Assembly (NCBI RefSeq): GCF_019059575.1
Contig: NW_024883464.1
Location: forward strand, 17,464-81,463
Reading direction: 5' to 3'
Length of the DNA stretch: 64,000 nt
Source: Amphibalanus amphitrite
Lineage: Eukaryota > Arthropoda > Thecostraca > Balanomorpha > Balanidae
The position numbers and the translations under genes are program-made. Under the pieces are notes generated by a model that did no database searches, was not told the origin of the DNA, and saw nothing but the letters and a program-made list of their open reading frames with translations. This document shows positions 32,968 to 43,234 of this stretch, one piece after another. Numbering within the stretch: position 1 is the first letter of the stretch; every line of letters begins with the position of its first letter.

Positions 32968-35900
32968 CAGTGGCGCAGCCAGGGGGGGTGAAAGGGGTGA
33001 GATCTCACCCCCGTCTCTTATCCTAGGGGCCCACCGTCGATTCTAACTGTAACGTTATGCAGCCTGACAATTTTTTATCATAATGTCAAGGCCCGTCATA
33101 GGACTGAAAACAGTTTTCAGGCCTGATAGCCCCCTTTAGGATTTATAGTCCCATTTTATGATTTAAGAGGGTACATCCAAGACCCGATTGAACTAATCCA
33201 AGGCCTAGGAGGGCCCGTTCCACGGCATGAGAGGGCCATTTCAGGCCTGAGAGGGCCCATTTCGGGTCTGTGAGGGCCCATTTCAGGCCTGAAGGGGCCC
33301 ATTTGAAGCTTGAGAGGGCCCATTTCAGGCCCTAGAGGGCCTGTTTGAGGCCTGAGAGGGGCCCATTTCAGGCCTGAGAGGGCCCATTTGATGCTGTGAG
33401 GGCCCATTTCAGGCCTGAAGGGATCCATTTCAGGCCCTAGAGAGCATGTTTGAGGCCTGAGAGGGGCCCATTTCAGGCCTGAGGGGGCCCATTTCAAGCT
33501 TGAGAGGGCCCATTTCATGCCCTAGAGGGCCTGTTTGAGGCTAGAGAGGGCCCGTTTGAGGCTAGAGAGGGTCCGTTTGAGGCCAGAGAGGGCCCGTTTG
33601 AGGCCAGAGAGAGCCCGTTTGAGCGCTGAGAGGGGCCCATTTCAGGCATAAGAGGCACCATTTCAGACCTGAGAGGGCTCAGTTACGGTATGAGGGGCCT
33701 TTTTCGACATGATAGGGACCATTTCCGGGCTGAGGGGGCCCATTTCAGGTCTGAGAGGGCTAATGTCAGGCCTGAGAGGGCCCATTTCAGACCCTAGAGG
33801 ACCTAGTTGAGGCCTGAGATGGGCCCATTTCAGGTCTGAGAGGGCTAATGTCAGGCCTGAGAGAGCCCATTTCAGGCCCTAGAGGACCTTTTTGAGGCCT
33901 GAGAGGGTCTACTTCAGGCCTGAGAAGGGACCATTTCAGGTCTGAGAGGGCCCAGTTCAGGCCTGAGAAGACATCCCAGGAATGAAAGAATCATCCTATG
34001 TGTGGGAGGGTCCGTACTCCGTGCCTGGTCTGGTTCTGAGAGGGCCTACCCCAATCCTGATTGAACCGATATCATGTTTGATATAGGTCAACTCACCACA
34101 TGTATATTGATGGCCCAGTTCATGTCTAATGGACCCATCTCAAGACTCAGAGATTTTATGCTTTAGGAAGCCTACCCCAAGCGTGAGGGGGCCCATAGGG
34201 GTTTTTGAGGATCATGGAGTTCAGAAGCAGCGGAACACCTTCAATTAAGGGGGGGGGGGCACTGCCGACTTTTGGTCCCATTCTTTCCATGCAACGCCCA
34301 TAGGGCTAATGTTAAAATGTCAAAATCAAAGGGGGGCACGGTGCCCCGGTGCCCTCCCCGTTCCGCCGCCTATGATGGAGGTCCCGCAGTACGATATGTC
34401 AGCCTCTGAGAAAGCCACGCAGGGCCCTGCCAAGCCGACATCTGAAAATCTTCTCCTCAGGCCTGTGCCTGCCTCACCGCCCGGCCCCACCCCGACGTCT
34501 AGGAGTTTGACGCCTAGGTATTTATCAGGACCCCACACCGGTCCATGATGGCTCCAAACTGACACCTGAGGCTCCTGCACCGGCTTTTGAGGGGCCCACC
34601 GACCTCTGATAGCCACCACGCAGGCCTCAAAAGACCATGTCGATTGTCGATATCTAAACCCCGAAGTCTTGGAAGGCCTGTGCTCTATGCAGATTCTTGA
34701 GGGCTTTACGTGGGCTTGTAAATATCCCAGACTGGCTCTAGCCTAGCTCGACCGCGCACCGCAGAGCAGGGCCCCAGGCTTTCCAGTTTGACGCCCCTGA
34801 GGGGTGTTTCAATATTCCCTTTTACCTGACTCCAGGGTCACGTAACGACAAGTGCAGCGGTAGGCGGCTTTCTAAAGAGCGTCGAAAATCATGGAGAAAT
34901 TACTTCAGTCATATTGCAGTTCAGACCAAAGCACACGTCATAATGTTCATCGAAAGAAAAGTTTCGCCTATTTCGACACTCGAGGACATAAAAAGCTATA
35001 GCGCGCTGAAAGTGGGTTCGATAGCTCTCTAACTCGTGCAATCAGCTATGGTGGGGGGGGGGGGGGCGTATCGGCCAAACCTGATCATAATTTAAGACGG
35101 CTAGAAAGACGAGAAACGCAACGGATAGCCATAGGATGCTTCAGAATCGTAGAGGTCATTTTTCGATTAGGTCATCGCTGAGGTCATTGAAGATGAAATT
35201 ATGACAAAATTATGATAAACACAAAGACAAGATTACGACGAAAATTTTTTTGTTTTTATATTTTTCACAAATAACCGTATAACTCGTGAACCAAAAGAGC
35301 TAGAGCTTTGCGGAACAACTCATTCGATAGGTCTTTCAAAACGCTTTCGCTTTTAAGATTTGACCTCAATGCCTCATGTCAATGGTTTGGCAACAGAGCA
35401 GAAGGTAAAACCGGCAAAACCATCTAAATAGTCGCATTATACCAAAACAGTTTTGCTAAGAATTTTTGCAAGGACTTTGGTGAGAAAAAAACTATGAGAC
35501 ATTTACTTTGTCATCATTCTCTTGTTAACATGCATCGGATGAGCTACCTATAATTTCACATAAAAAGTTCAACTTCAAAATGTGACCGCAGATCAAGGTC
35601 ATGCCCTTACTTGAGAAGTTCATGATGGTCATCAACCGATCCGTATGGATGATTAACACCTTCAAGACAATGTCATAACTCTACCTCGTCTCCTATATCA
35701 AAAGTAATAGTCGAAAAACTGATGTTGAGCTTTTTTAAAAGCCTTTTGACCTAGCCCGACCCTTTGAGTGGCCGCTGGCCATCAATTGCACGCTGTCCAT
35801 CAAATATGGGCAGAATGGTCGTGTTTCTGTAAATATGCTGTTGTTTTTTACGTGCCTCTTCAGATCAAGAGATATTTGTCCTTTTCCCCGATTTGGCTGG

Positions 35901-36029
35901 TAATGATGACAATGATCTGACCTTTCGTTGTTGGTAAGGGGCCCCATTTGGTTGAGGGGGCCCACTTTGCTGGGGGGCCCATCGCGAACGTCTCTCACCC
36001 CCGTCGCCAGAGTTCTGGCTGCGCCACTG
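32968..36029. mobile_element. Non-autonomous hAT element, copy 1
   Basis: The ends are CAGTGGCGCAGCCAG and its reverse complement. Flanking 8-bp target duplication ATCACTAA is perfect (32960-32967 and 36030-36037), diagnostic of the hAT superfamily. The 3062-bp interior has a GAGGGCCCATTTCAGGCCTGA minisatellite (about 33115-34020), G-runs and AT-rich non-coding sequence; no transposase was seen. Only a handful of substitutions and homopolymer-length differences separate it from copy 2, so transposition was recent. The element sits within the 9.2-kb TIR element. Confidence 0.95.
33115..34020. repeat. Minisatellite inside hAT copy 1
   Basis: About 35 degenerate units of 20-25 bases on GGCCTGAGAGGGCCCATTTCA. 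The same array lies at 36718-37623 in copy 2. The periodic Met-Gly-Pro open frame on the minus strand is an artefact. Confidence 0.92.
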
Positions 36030-36037
36030 ATCACTAA

Positions 36038-36570
36038 CCTGACCTGGAAGGTCAACCCATAACCTAGCCCCGCCCTGTGCGTTTGCGGCTAGCAAAACAC
36101 CAATAAGGGCGGGAGTTAACCCCACAGGACCTGTTGGTTTTCTACATACGCGCCGGCCGGGGGGAAGGGTTGGTACGACCCCCTCGTCGTTTTTCACCCG
36201 TGACGGAGTTAGAGCGTCGCGGAAAAAACGAGCGTGTGTGCCGTTAGGAGACACAGCAACTAGTACCCGATTTTAAGGTCTCAGGTCAACCGGTGACCTC
36301 TGAGGTCAGGTCAAGTGACCCAAGACACGGGTTCGGTTTTTGATTAATAACTTCTTAAAAAAGTCGCTGAGCGCGATTTTAGCATCAACGTGCTCGCCTT
36401 GCTTACGCGCATCGAATGGTATACTTTTTGTTCGGGTGAGGTCAACTTGGGGTGTTGACCTCGGGTCAAGGTCAGGTCAAAGACCCCCTAGGTCGTGAAA
36501 TTGGTCAAAGTAGGTCATGCTGCATATTATTCGATTCGGCAGGTCTTCCTGCGTCCATCGGAGGCTTAAC
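36038..36570. repeat. GGTCA-rich spacer between the two hAT copies
   Basis: Contains GGGAGTTAACCCC near 36111-36123, then a block like the left end of the TTAA element at 44515 (AAAAACGAGCGTGT, CGATTTTAAGGTC..AGGTCA). It is body sequence of the surrounding element or a relic TTAA-type element split by hAT copy 2. Confidence 0.6.
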
Positions 36571-39500
36571 CAGTGGCGCAGCCAGGGGGGGTGAAAGGGG
36601 TGAGATCTCACCCCCGTCTCTTATCCTAGGGGCCCACCGTCGATTCTAACTGTAACGTTATGCAGCCTGACAATTTTTTATCATAATGTCAAGGCCCGTC
36701 ATAGGACTGAAAACAGTTTTCAGGCCTGATAGCCCCCTTTAGGATTTATAGTCCCATTTTATGATTTAAGAGGGTACATCCAAGACCCGATTGAACTAAT
36801 CCAAGGCCTAGGAGGGCCCGTTCCACGGCATGAGAGGGCCATTTCAGGCCTGAGAGGGCCCATTTCGGGTCTGTGAGGGCCCATTTCAGGCCTGAAGGGG
36901 CCCATTTGAAGCTTGAGAGGGCCCATTTCAGGCCCTAGAGGGCCTGTTTGAGGCCTGAGAGGGGCCCATTTCAGGCCTGAGAGGGCCCATTTGATGCTGT
37001 GAGGGCCCATTTCAGGCCTGAAGGGATCCATTTCAGGCCCTAGAGAGCATGTTTGAGGCCTGAGAGGGGCCCATTTCAGGCCTGAGGGGGCCCATTTCAA
37101 GCTTGAGAGGGCCCATTTCATGCCCTAGAGGGCCTGTTTGAGGCTAGAGAGGGCCCGTTTGAGGCTAGAGAGGGTCCGTTTGAGGCCAGAGAGGGCCCGT
37201 TTGAGGCCAGAGAGAGCCCGTTTGAGCGCTGAGAGGGGCCCATTTCAGGCATAAGAGGCACCATTTCAGACCTGAGAGGGCTCAGTTACGGTATGAGGGG
37301 CCTTTTTCGACATGATAGGGACCATTTCCGGGCTGAGGGGGCCCATTTCAGGTCTGAGAGGGCTAATGTCAGGCCTGAGAGGGCCCATTTCAGACCCTAG
37401 AGGACCTAGTTGAGGCCTGAGAGGGGCCCATTTCAGGTCTGAGAGGGCTAATGTCAGGCCTGAGAGAGCCCATTTCAGGCCCTAGAGGACCTTTTTGAGG
37501 CCTGAGAGGGTCTACTTCAGGCCTGAGAAGGGAGCATTTCAGGTCTGAGAGGGCCCAGTTCAGGCCTGAGAAGACATCCCAGGAATGAAAGAATCATCCT
37601 ATGTGTGGGAGGGTCCGTACTCCGTGCCTGGTCTGGTTCTGAGAGGGCCTACCCCAATCCTGATTGAACCGATATCATGTTTGATATAGGTCAACTCACC
37701 ACATGTATATTGATGGCCCAGTTCATGTCTAATGGACCCATCTCAAGACTCAGAGATTTTATGCTTTAGGAAGCCTACCCCAAGCGTGAGGGGGCCCATA
37801 GGGGTTTTTGAGGATCATGGAGTTCAGAAGCAGCGGAACACCTTCAATTAAGGGGGGGGGGGGCACTGCCGACTTTTGGTCCCATTCTTTCCATGCAACG
37901 CCCATAGGGCTAATGTTAAAATGTCAAAATCAAAGGGGGGCACGGTGCCCCGGTGCCCTCCCCGTTCCGCCGCCTATGATGGAGGTCCCGCAGTACGATA
38001 TGTCAGCCTCTGAGAAAGCCACGCAGGGCCCTGCCAAGCCGACATCTGAAAATCTTCTCCTCAGGCCTGTGCCTGCCTCACCGCCCGGCCCCACCCCGAC
38101 GTCTAGGAGTTTGACGCCTAGGTATTTATCAGGACCCCACACCGGTCCATGATGGCTCCAAACTGACACCTGAGGCTCCTGCACCGGCTTTTGAGGGGCC
38201 CACCGACCTCTGATAGCCACCACGCAGGCCTCAAAAGACCATGTCGATTGTCGATATCTAAACCCCGAAGTCTTGGAAGGCCTGTGCTCTATGCAGATTC
38301 TTGAGGGCTTTACGTGGGCTTGTAAATATCCCAGACTGGCTCTAGCCTAGCTCGACCGCGCACCGCAGAGCAGGGCCCCAGGCTTTCCAGTTTGACGCCC
38401 CTGAGGGGTGTTTCAATATTCCCTTTTACCTGACTCCAGGGTCACGTAACGACAAGTGCAGCGGTAGGCGGCTTTCTAAAGAGCGTCGAAAATCATGGAG
38501 AAATTACTTCAGTCATATTGCAGTTCAGACCAAAGCACACGTCATAATGTTCATCGAAAGAAAAGTTTCGCCTATTTCGACACTCGAGGACATAAAAAAC
38601 TATAGCGCGCTGAAAGTGGGTTCGATAGCTCTCTAACTCGTGCAATCAGCTATGGTGGGGGGGGGGGGGGGCGTATCGGCCAAACCTGATCATAATTTAA
38701 GACGGCTAGAAAGACGAGAAACGCAACGGATAGCCATAGGATGCTTCAGAATCGTAGAGGTCATTTTTCGATTAGGTCATCGCTGAGGTCATTGAAGATG
38801 AAATTATGACAAAATTATGATAAACACAAAGACAAGATTACGACGAAAATTTTTTTGTTTTTATATTTTTCACAAATAACCGTATAACTCGTGAACCAAA
38901 AGAGCTAGAGCTTTGCGGAACAACTCATTCGATAGGTCTTTCAAAACGCTTTCGCTTTTAAGATTTGACCTCAATGCCTCATGTCAATGGTTTGGCAACA
39001 GAGCAGAAGGTAAAACCGGCAAAACCATCTAAATAGTCGCATTATACCAAAACAGTTTTGCTAAGAATTTTTGCAAGGACTTTGGTGAGAAAAAAACTAT
39101 GAGACATTTACTTTGTCATCATTCTCTTGTTAACATGCATCGGATGAGCTACCTATAATTTCACATAAAAAGTTCAACTTCAAAATGTGACCGCAGATCA
39201 AGGTCATGCCCTTACTTGAGAAGTTCATGATGGTCATCAACCGATCCGTATGGATGATTAACACCTTCAAGACAATGTCATAACTCTACCTCGTCTCCTA
39301 TATCAAAAGTAATAGTCGAAAAACTGATGTTGAGCTTTTTTAAAAGCCTTTTGACCTAGCCCGACCCTTTGAGTGGCCGCTGGCCATCAATTGCACGCTG
39401 TCCATCAAATATGGGCAGAATGGTCGTGTTTCTGTAAATATGCTGTTGTTTTTTACGTGCCTCTTCAGATCAAGAGATATTTGTCCTTTTCCCCGATTTG

Positions 39501-39634
39501 GCTGGTAATGATGACAATGATCTGACCTTTCGTTGTTGGTAAGGGGCCCCATTTGGTTGAGGGGGCCCACTTTGCTGGGGGGCCCATCGCGAACGTCTCT
39601 CACCCCCGTCGCCAGAGTTCTGGCTGCGCCACTG
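36571..39634. mobile_element. Non-autonomous hAT element, copy 2
   Basis: The same element as copy 1, same orientation and termini, but with a different perfect 8-bp duplication GGCTTAAC (36563-36570 and 39635-39642). Different target sites prove two insertions, not a tandem duplication. Differences from copy 1 noticed by eye are isolated, for example near 37421, 37532 and 38595 plus G-run lengths. Confidence 0.96.
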
Positions 39635-39642
39635 GGCTTAAC

Positions 39643-40985
39643 CGTCTCGCTAACTCAGTTTGATCGGGAGTTATTGACGAAAAGCTCGTATGGCCTAGTG
39701 ACGTCATAAATGACGTCATGCAACGTCAACAATGCAAAATTGAAGCATCTAACCTTGCAAGGAGTGCATGAAATCACGATCGGTGTGCTTGAGATAGTTT
39801 GAGATCGTTCCCGGCGTCAGAATAGCAGTTTTCATTTTTCTCAATGGACTTTTAGTGGTGAGGTCACGTGACCGACCTGACCTCATGTGATCTTTAGGAA
39901 AAATCCTAGAGGGACAAGTTGTGAGACTTCTAGAAGATGCACGTACTGTAAGTTTCATCACCCTGTAAAAGCTCCTCTGGGACTGAGGGCGTTGTGAAGT
40001 TGCGGCATCTGAGGACCGTCCACGTATGACGTCATAGGTCAGTAACCTGACCTGACCTGAAAATCTGGTTGGTGTCACAAGATCCGGCTTGAATCAAAGG
40101 TCAGGTATGACTAGTTTCAGCTCTCTGTTGCTGGCGTGTTCGGAGCTACCGCGAAAAAAAAAAACTAGGGCCGGGGGGGGGGGGGGCGAGGATAAAGCCA
40201 GGCTGGGTTGGGTAAGTTTGGGTCAAGTAGTAGGCGTCCCACCCGCACCACCTGTTTGTACTACAGTAGCAGGTGCAGGTGCAGTCAACAGTAGCAGAGG
40301 TACCTAAACCACTAGCGACAGCTTCGTAGCAAGTTGCATTGGCATTACAACTATACCTACGTACCTACTTTTCAAATGTCTCAACGAATGCTGGATTCGA
40401 AATAAGCTAAAAATTTCCCTTAAAATCGTAAAATTTGAAAACAGTCACCCGAAGTCACCAAACATCAATGACCGTGACCTGGCCGGCAACTGACAAGTCA
40501 ACTTGAAACCCATTCATGATGCATGGGACAACGATCAGTTCACATGTTGGCACGTTTAGGTATATGCAATCACAATAGAGGTCTGGAAACGCAGTTTTAT
40601 GTCCGCTGACATAAATGGCAAATCATTTCGGTCTGCCGGTCTCAGAGATCAGATCATAGGTCAAAGGCCATTGGTTTCAGGATCATGAACTGTATAGGGA
40701 ATGTGTAACCAGTAACGTAGATAAGTTCGAGGACACTCAAAGTTTCGTCACGATCGGCCGCTTTTAGCGCGAGATAATCGCGAAAAAAAGAGGGGTTTTA
40801 TCCGACCCGCACCCCTAAAAGTGTGAGGGATAACCCGCACACGGATAGCGACGGATATCCATCACACCTACCCCAGTAACTATATTTTCTACATGTAAGC
40901 ATATGCTGGCGATATAGTGCAGCCAAAATTATCACAGTTACGTGCTTTGTCCCGGGCACCACATGGCACATATACTCCAGAGCTC
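39643..40985. repeat. GGTCA-rich body of the TIR element, right part
   Basis: Contains many GGTCA/TGACC pentamers, a block matching 59950-60130 (blocks AATGACGTCATGCAACG and CTTGCAAGGAGTGCATGAAA versus diverged equivalents), the CGATCGGCCGCTTTTAGCGCGAG module and GTGAGGGATAACCCGC near 40830. A G-run lies at about 40173-40185. No gene is supported. Confidence 0.6.
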
Positions 40986-41300
40986 AATGTTCAAATTTTG
41001 TTCTTTTCTTTTAAACTGAACTAGACTGAACAAGATTTTCATTGGTCAAGATTGTTGACGGCCCTCCTGTGAAACGAGACTCGATGAATTCTTAAACTCC
41101 CTAGTTATTTTGTAACAACCCTAGGTTCGTTGCATACTAACTAGGGAGGTTGCAACGACCCTAGTTTCGTTACAACGTCCCGGAACGAGCAGTTATTTTG
41201 TAACGTCCCTAGGGTCGTTGCAAACAAACTGATCGTTCAGGGAGGTTACAACCACCCTAGGGTCGTTGCAAACTAACTGAAATCGCATACTCCCTGTAAC

Positions 41301-41492
41301 ATATATATATATACACGTCTCGTTAAAGATGACCGAGTTTCTCGCGTGAACTAATTTCTTTTGAACTTTTTCTAGAGAGCGAACTACGTTAGGATTACTT
41401 AGTTGAGAGAGGAGTTGTCCAAGTACAGTCATGTATATTGTTAAATTGCAACCGGTTTCGTCATAACCTATGACATTTTCAAGCAAATTGTA
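41301..41492 (-). mobile_element. PLE pseudo-LTR end (family G)
   Basis: Minus strand: hammerhead (41440-41490), ATG at about 41432 reading MTVLGQLLSQL...ARNSVIFNETC, then a TA run of ~13 bases, then the TIR element. It lies opposite PLE-F, so PLE-F and G are a convergent pair now split by the TIR element. Nothing of its RT remains. Confidence 0.8.
41440..41490 (-). ncRNA. Hammerhead-type ribozyme, family G (U3-A8 core)
   Basis: Core UUGAAAA at 41476-41482 (minus), extra U, stem II GUCAU/AUGAC, GAAA at 41456-41459, six-base self-complementary stem III ACCGGU, U. Stem I pairs UUGC before the core with GCAA after cleavage, plus AA/UU beyond a mismatch. The ATG is ~17 bases downstream of cleavage. 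Confidence 0.72.
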
Positions 41493-41502
41493 CCTAATAC
41501 TA

Positions 41503-42481
41503 GGTCGTTCAATAAGTAAGGTAAAATGTGCTATAGCTCATTAACCTTAACAAGTTAAACAAAATAAAATATGTCATCTGAATCTATGAACAATTTGCTA
41601 CACAACGTATCCAACTGTTTTTAGGAGTTTGAAAAATTGTTCGAACACGGTCGGTATGAAAACATTGATGCAGCACCGCTCCGTTTGGGAAGTGCCTTTT
41701 TGTCAGGTGAGCCTCGAGTTCATCTCGAAACCGGCGTCGGCAGCAAATTGTACCCTGATGACGCCACATGACCATTCACAATGCTTAGTGGTGGGAAGTG
41801 GGTAGTGATACGGCAGTGTAAGAGACAAAATTCTACGGCAGGCAGACCTATGCTTGCAGGACCCTCTGGATCTGGCACCATCCGTGAAATCAGCGAGGTG
41901 ATGATGGAGACCCAAAGCATTCGCTTGACTGACTTCATTTACGGAGTGAAGTGTTCTGTCGAATCAGCTACAGGCATCATCAGATACGTTAAATATTTTC
42001 AAGGTCTGCCTGAGATGGATACCAAAAGAGTTCACTCAACAACAGAAGGATGCCCGACTAGGCATCAGTGCGGGGGTGGCTTTGCTCTTTCAGTACAGGA
42101 ATGCTAGAGTATAGCCCTGATCTGGCGCCGTCCAGCTTCAATCTGTTCGGATCGCCGGAAGACGTTCTGTTTCCGGGAATAACTTTTTACGGATGAGGCA
42201 ATCAAGAAAATAAAAAGACATGGTAAAAAACATCAATAAGGAGTTTTCCGAGCGGGTTTTCAGTGTTTGGTGGAGTGCTGAGATAAGCACGTGCGCCTGA
42301 ACGGTAATTGGAAGTAGGTGCGAGTTCTGAAGGCTGGGGTGGTTGACCGATGGGACCTGCTACCAAATGCTTATAGCCATTTTGAAGACAATATTTCAAT
42401 TAACATATGCTGCAAGTTTCATGTCGTTACACCAAAGGTGGACTGAAATAAATGCGATTTTACCTTACTTATTGAACGACC
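41503..42481 (+). pseudogene. Mariner-like relic with TIRs
   Basis: The ends are TAGGTCGTTCAATAAGTAAG and its reverse complement, with TA at both tips. Plus-strand remains of a mariner transposase C-terminus are visible near 42110-42150 (EYSPDLAPSSFNLFG), where SPDLAPS holds the third catalytic Asp of the DD34D triad. The rest of the transposase is not recognisable, and about 0.98 kb remains of the usual ~1.3 kb. Dead copy; the interior may be rearranged. Confidence 0.72.
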
Positions 42482-42486
42482 TACTA

Positions 42487-42780
42487 TGCATTTCAGACCA
42501 CCTGGAACAGTCCTTTTTGGCTCTTTCTCGTTACCTAAACGCTTGATTTCAACCAAACTTTGACACAATGAGTTTCAAGGCCCTACCTAATTTTTACTAA
42601 TATGGTCATTTAACAAAATGTCAAAATGAAGGGCACTTGTCATTGACTTGTAATGGTAAAAAGTGATCGGAAAACTCTGCGCCGTGGTAGAGGCTAGCAC
42701 GGCGTAGCAGCGTCAGCTGTTGCGCCGCAGCTAAGCTCCGCCCACCGCGCCGCGACACCGGGACCGGTCATTCGCCGCTC
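42487..42780. repeat. Dispersed repeat, plus-oriented copy of a pair
   Basis: The reverse complement of 46640-46990 matches this stretch in blocks (CATTTCAGACC..CTGGAACAGTCCTTTT, CCAAACTTTG, CCCTACCTAATTTTTA, TGTCATTGACT and a GC-rich end). The two copies flank the third hAT element in opposite orientation. The family is unknown. Confidence 0.65.
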
Positions 42781-43226
42781 GGGCTCAGAGGGACGCGGAG
42801 CTCCGCAAAGGACTGGAAGAAGACACACGCTAACGCACCTTCCCTTGCATGAATATGTGTCGTGTCTCGCGCGGAGAGAATAAGGACGGAAAGAATGCAA
42901 TGCAGATCGGTGTATGTATAAAACGATAAGCACTCCTTTTAGCTACAAATTAAGATCCTGCAGAATGTTTTCCCTACAAAATTTAAAGCATCTTATTTTC
43001 AATAATTTATAGCAAGCTTCTCCGCTGACCGTTTTCCTACAGGCTATGGTGCATTTAATGAGTAACGAGACAGAATCTACCGCATTGTCTTTAGGTACAT
43101 ATGTGACATTCAACGGCCTTATTTAATTGAGGGTATCCACATATGTGCTTGTATTTCGTTTTTGTATTACTTTTTAAGATATTTGGGGGTAACAATATTC
43201 AATCTTTCCATAATATTTCCACAATG
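42780..43226. other. Unassigned sequence
   Basis: No supported gene or paired terminal repeat between the dispersed repeat and the third hAT element. Confidence 0.4.
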
Positions 43227-43234
43227 CTTTAAGG

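Larger units (their letters stand above)
32067..41300. mobile_element. 9.2-kb TIR element inserted in (TA)n
   Basis: Begins GTTACAGGGAGTATGCG and ends with its exact reverse complement. The terminal inverted repeats extend about 315 bases (32067-32385 and 40985-41300), with internal palindromic units around TTGCAACGACCCTAGGG. Both tips abut TA runs. Removing two hAT insertions leaves about 3.1 kb of non-coding, GGTCA-rich body. No transposase is visible, so it is non-autonomous. Its placement in a TA tract between two convergent PLE ends suggests microsatellite targeting, like the Micron elements of rice. Confidence 0.85.

Noticed and set aside
33156-33518. Repetitive Gly-Pro-Met-rich open frame (also 36759-37121)
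   Set aside because: Periodic translation of the GAGGGCCCATTTCAG minisatellite. There is no start context, and it appears in both hAT copies as repeat DNA.
32968-39634. A 3-kb tandem segmental duplication
   Set aside because: Each copy has its own TIRs and a different perfect 8-bp target duplication, so these are two transposon insertions.
41781-42107. 108-codon plus-strand gene inside the mariner relic
   Set aside because: No domain is recognisable, and the frame is enclosed by mariner TIRs; most likely decayed element sequence.
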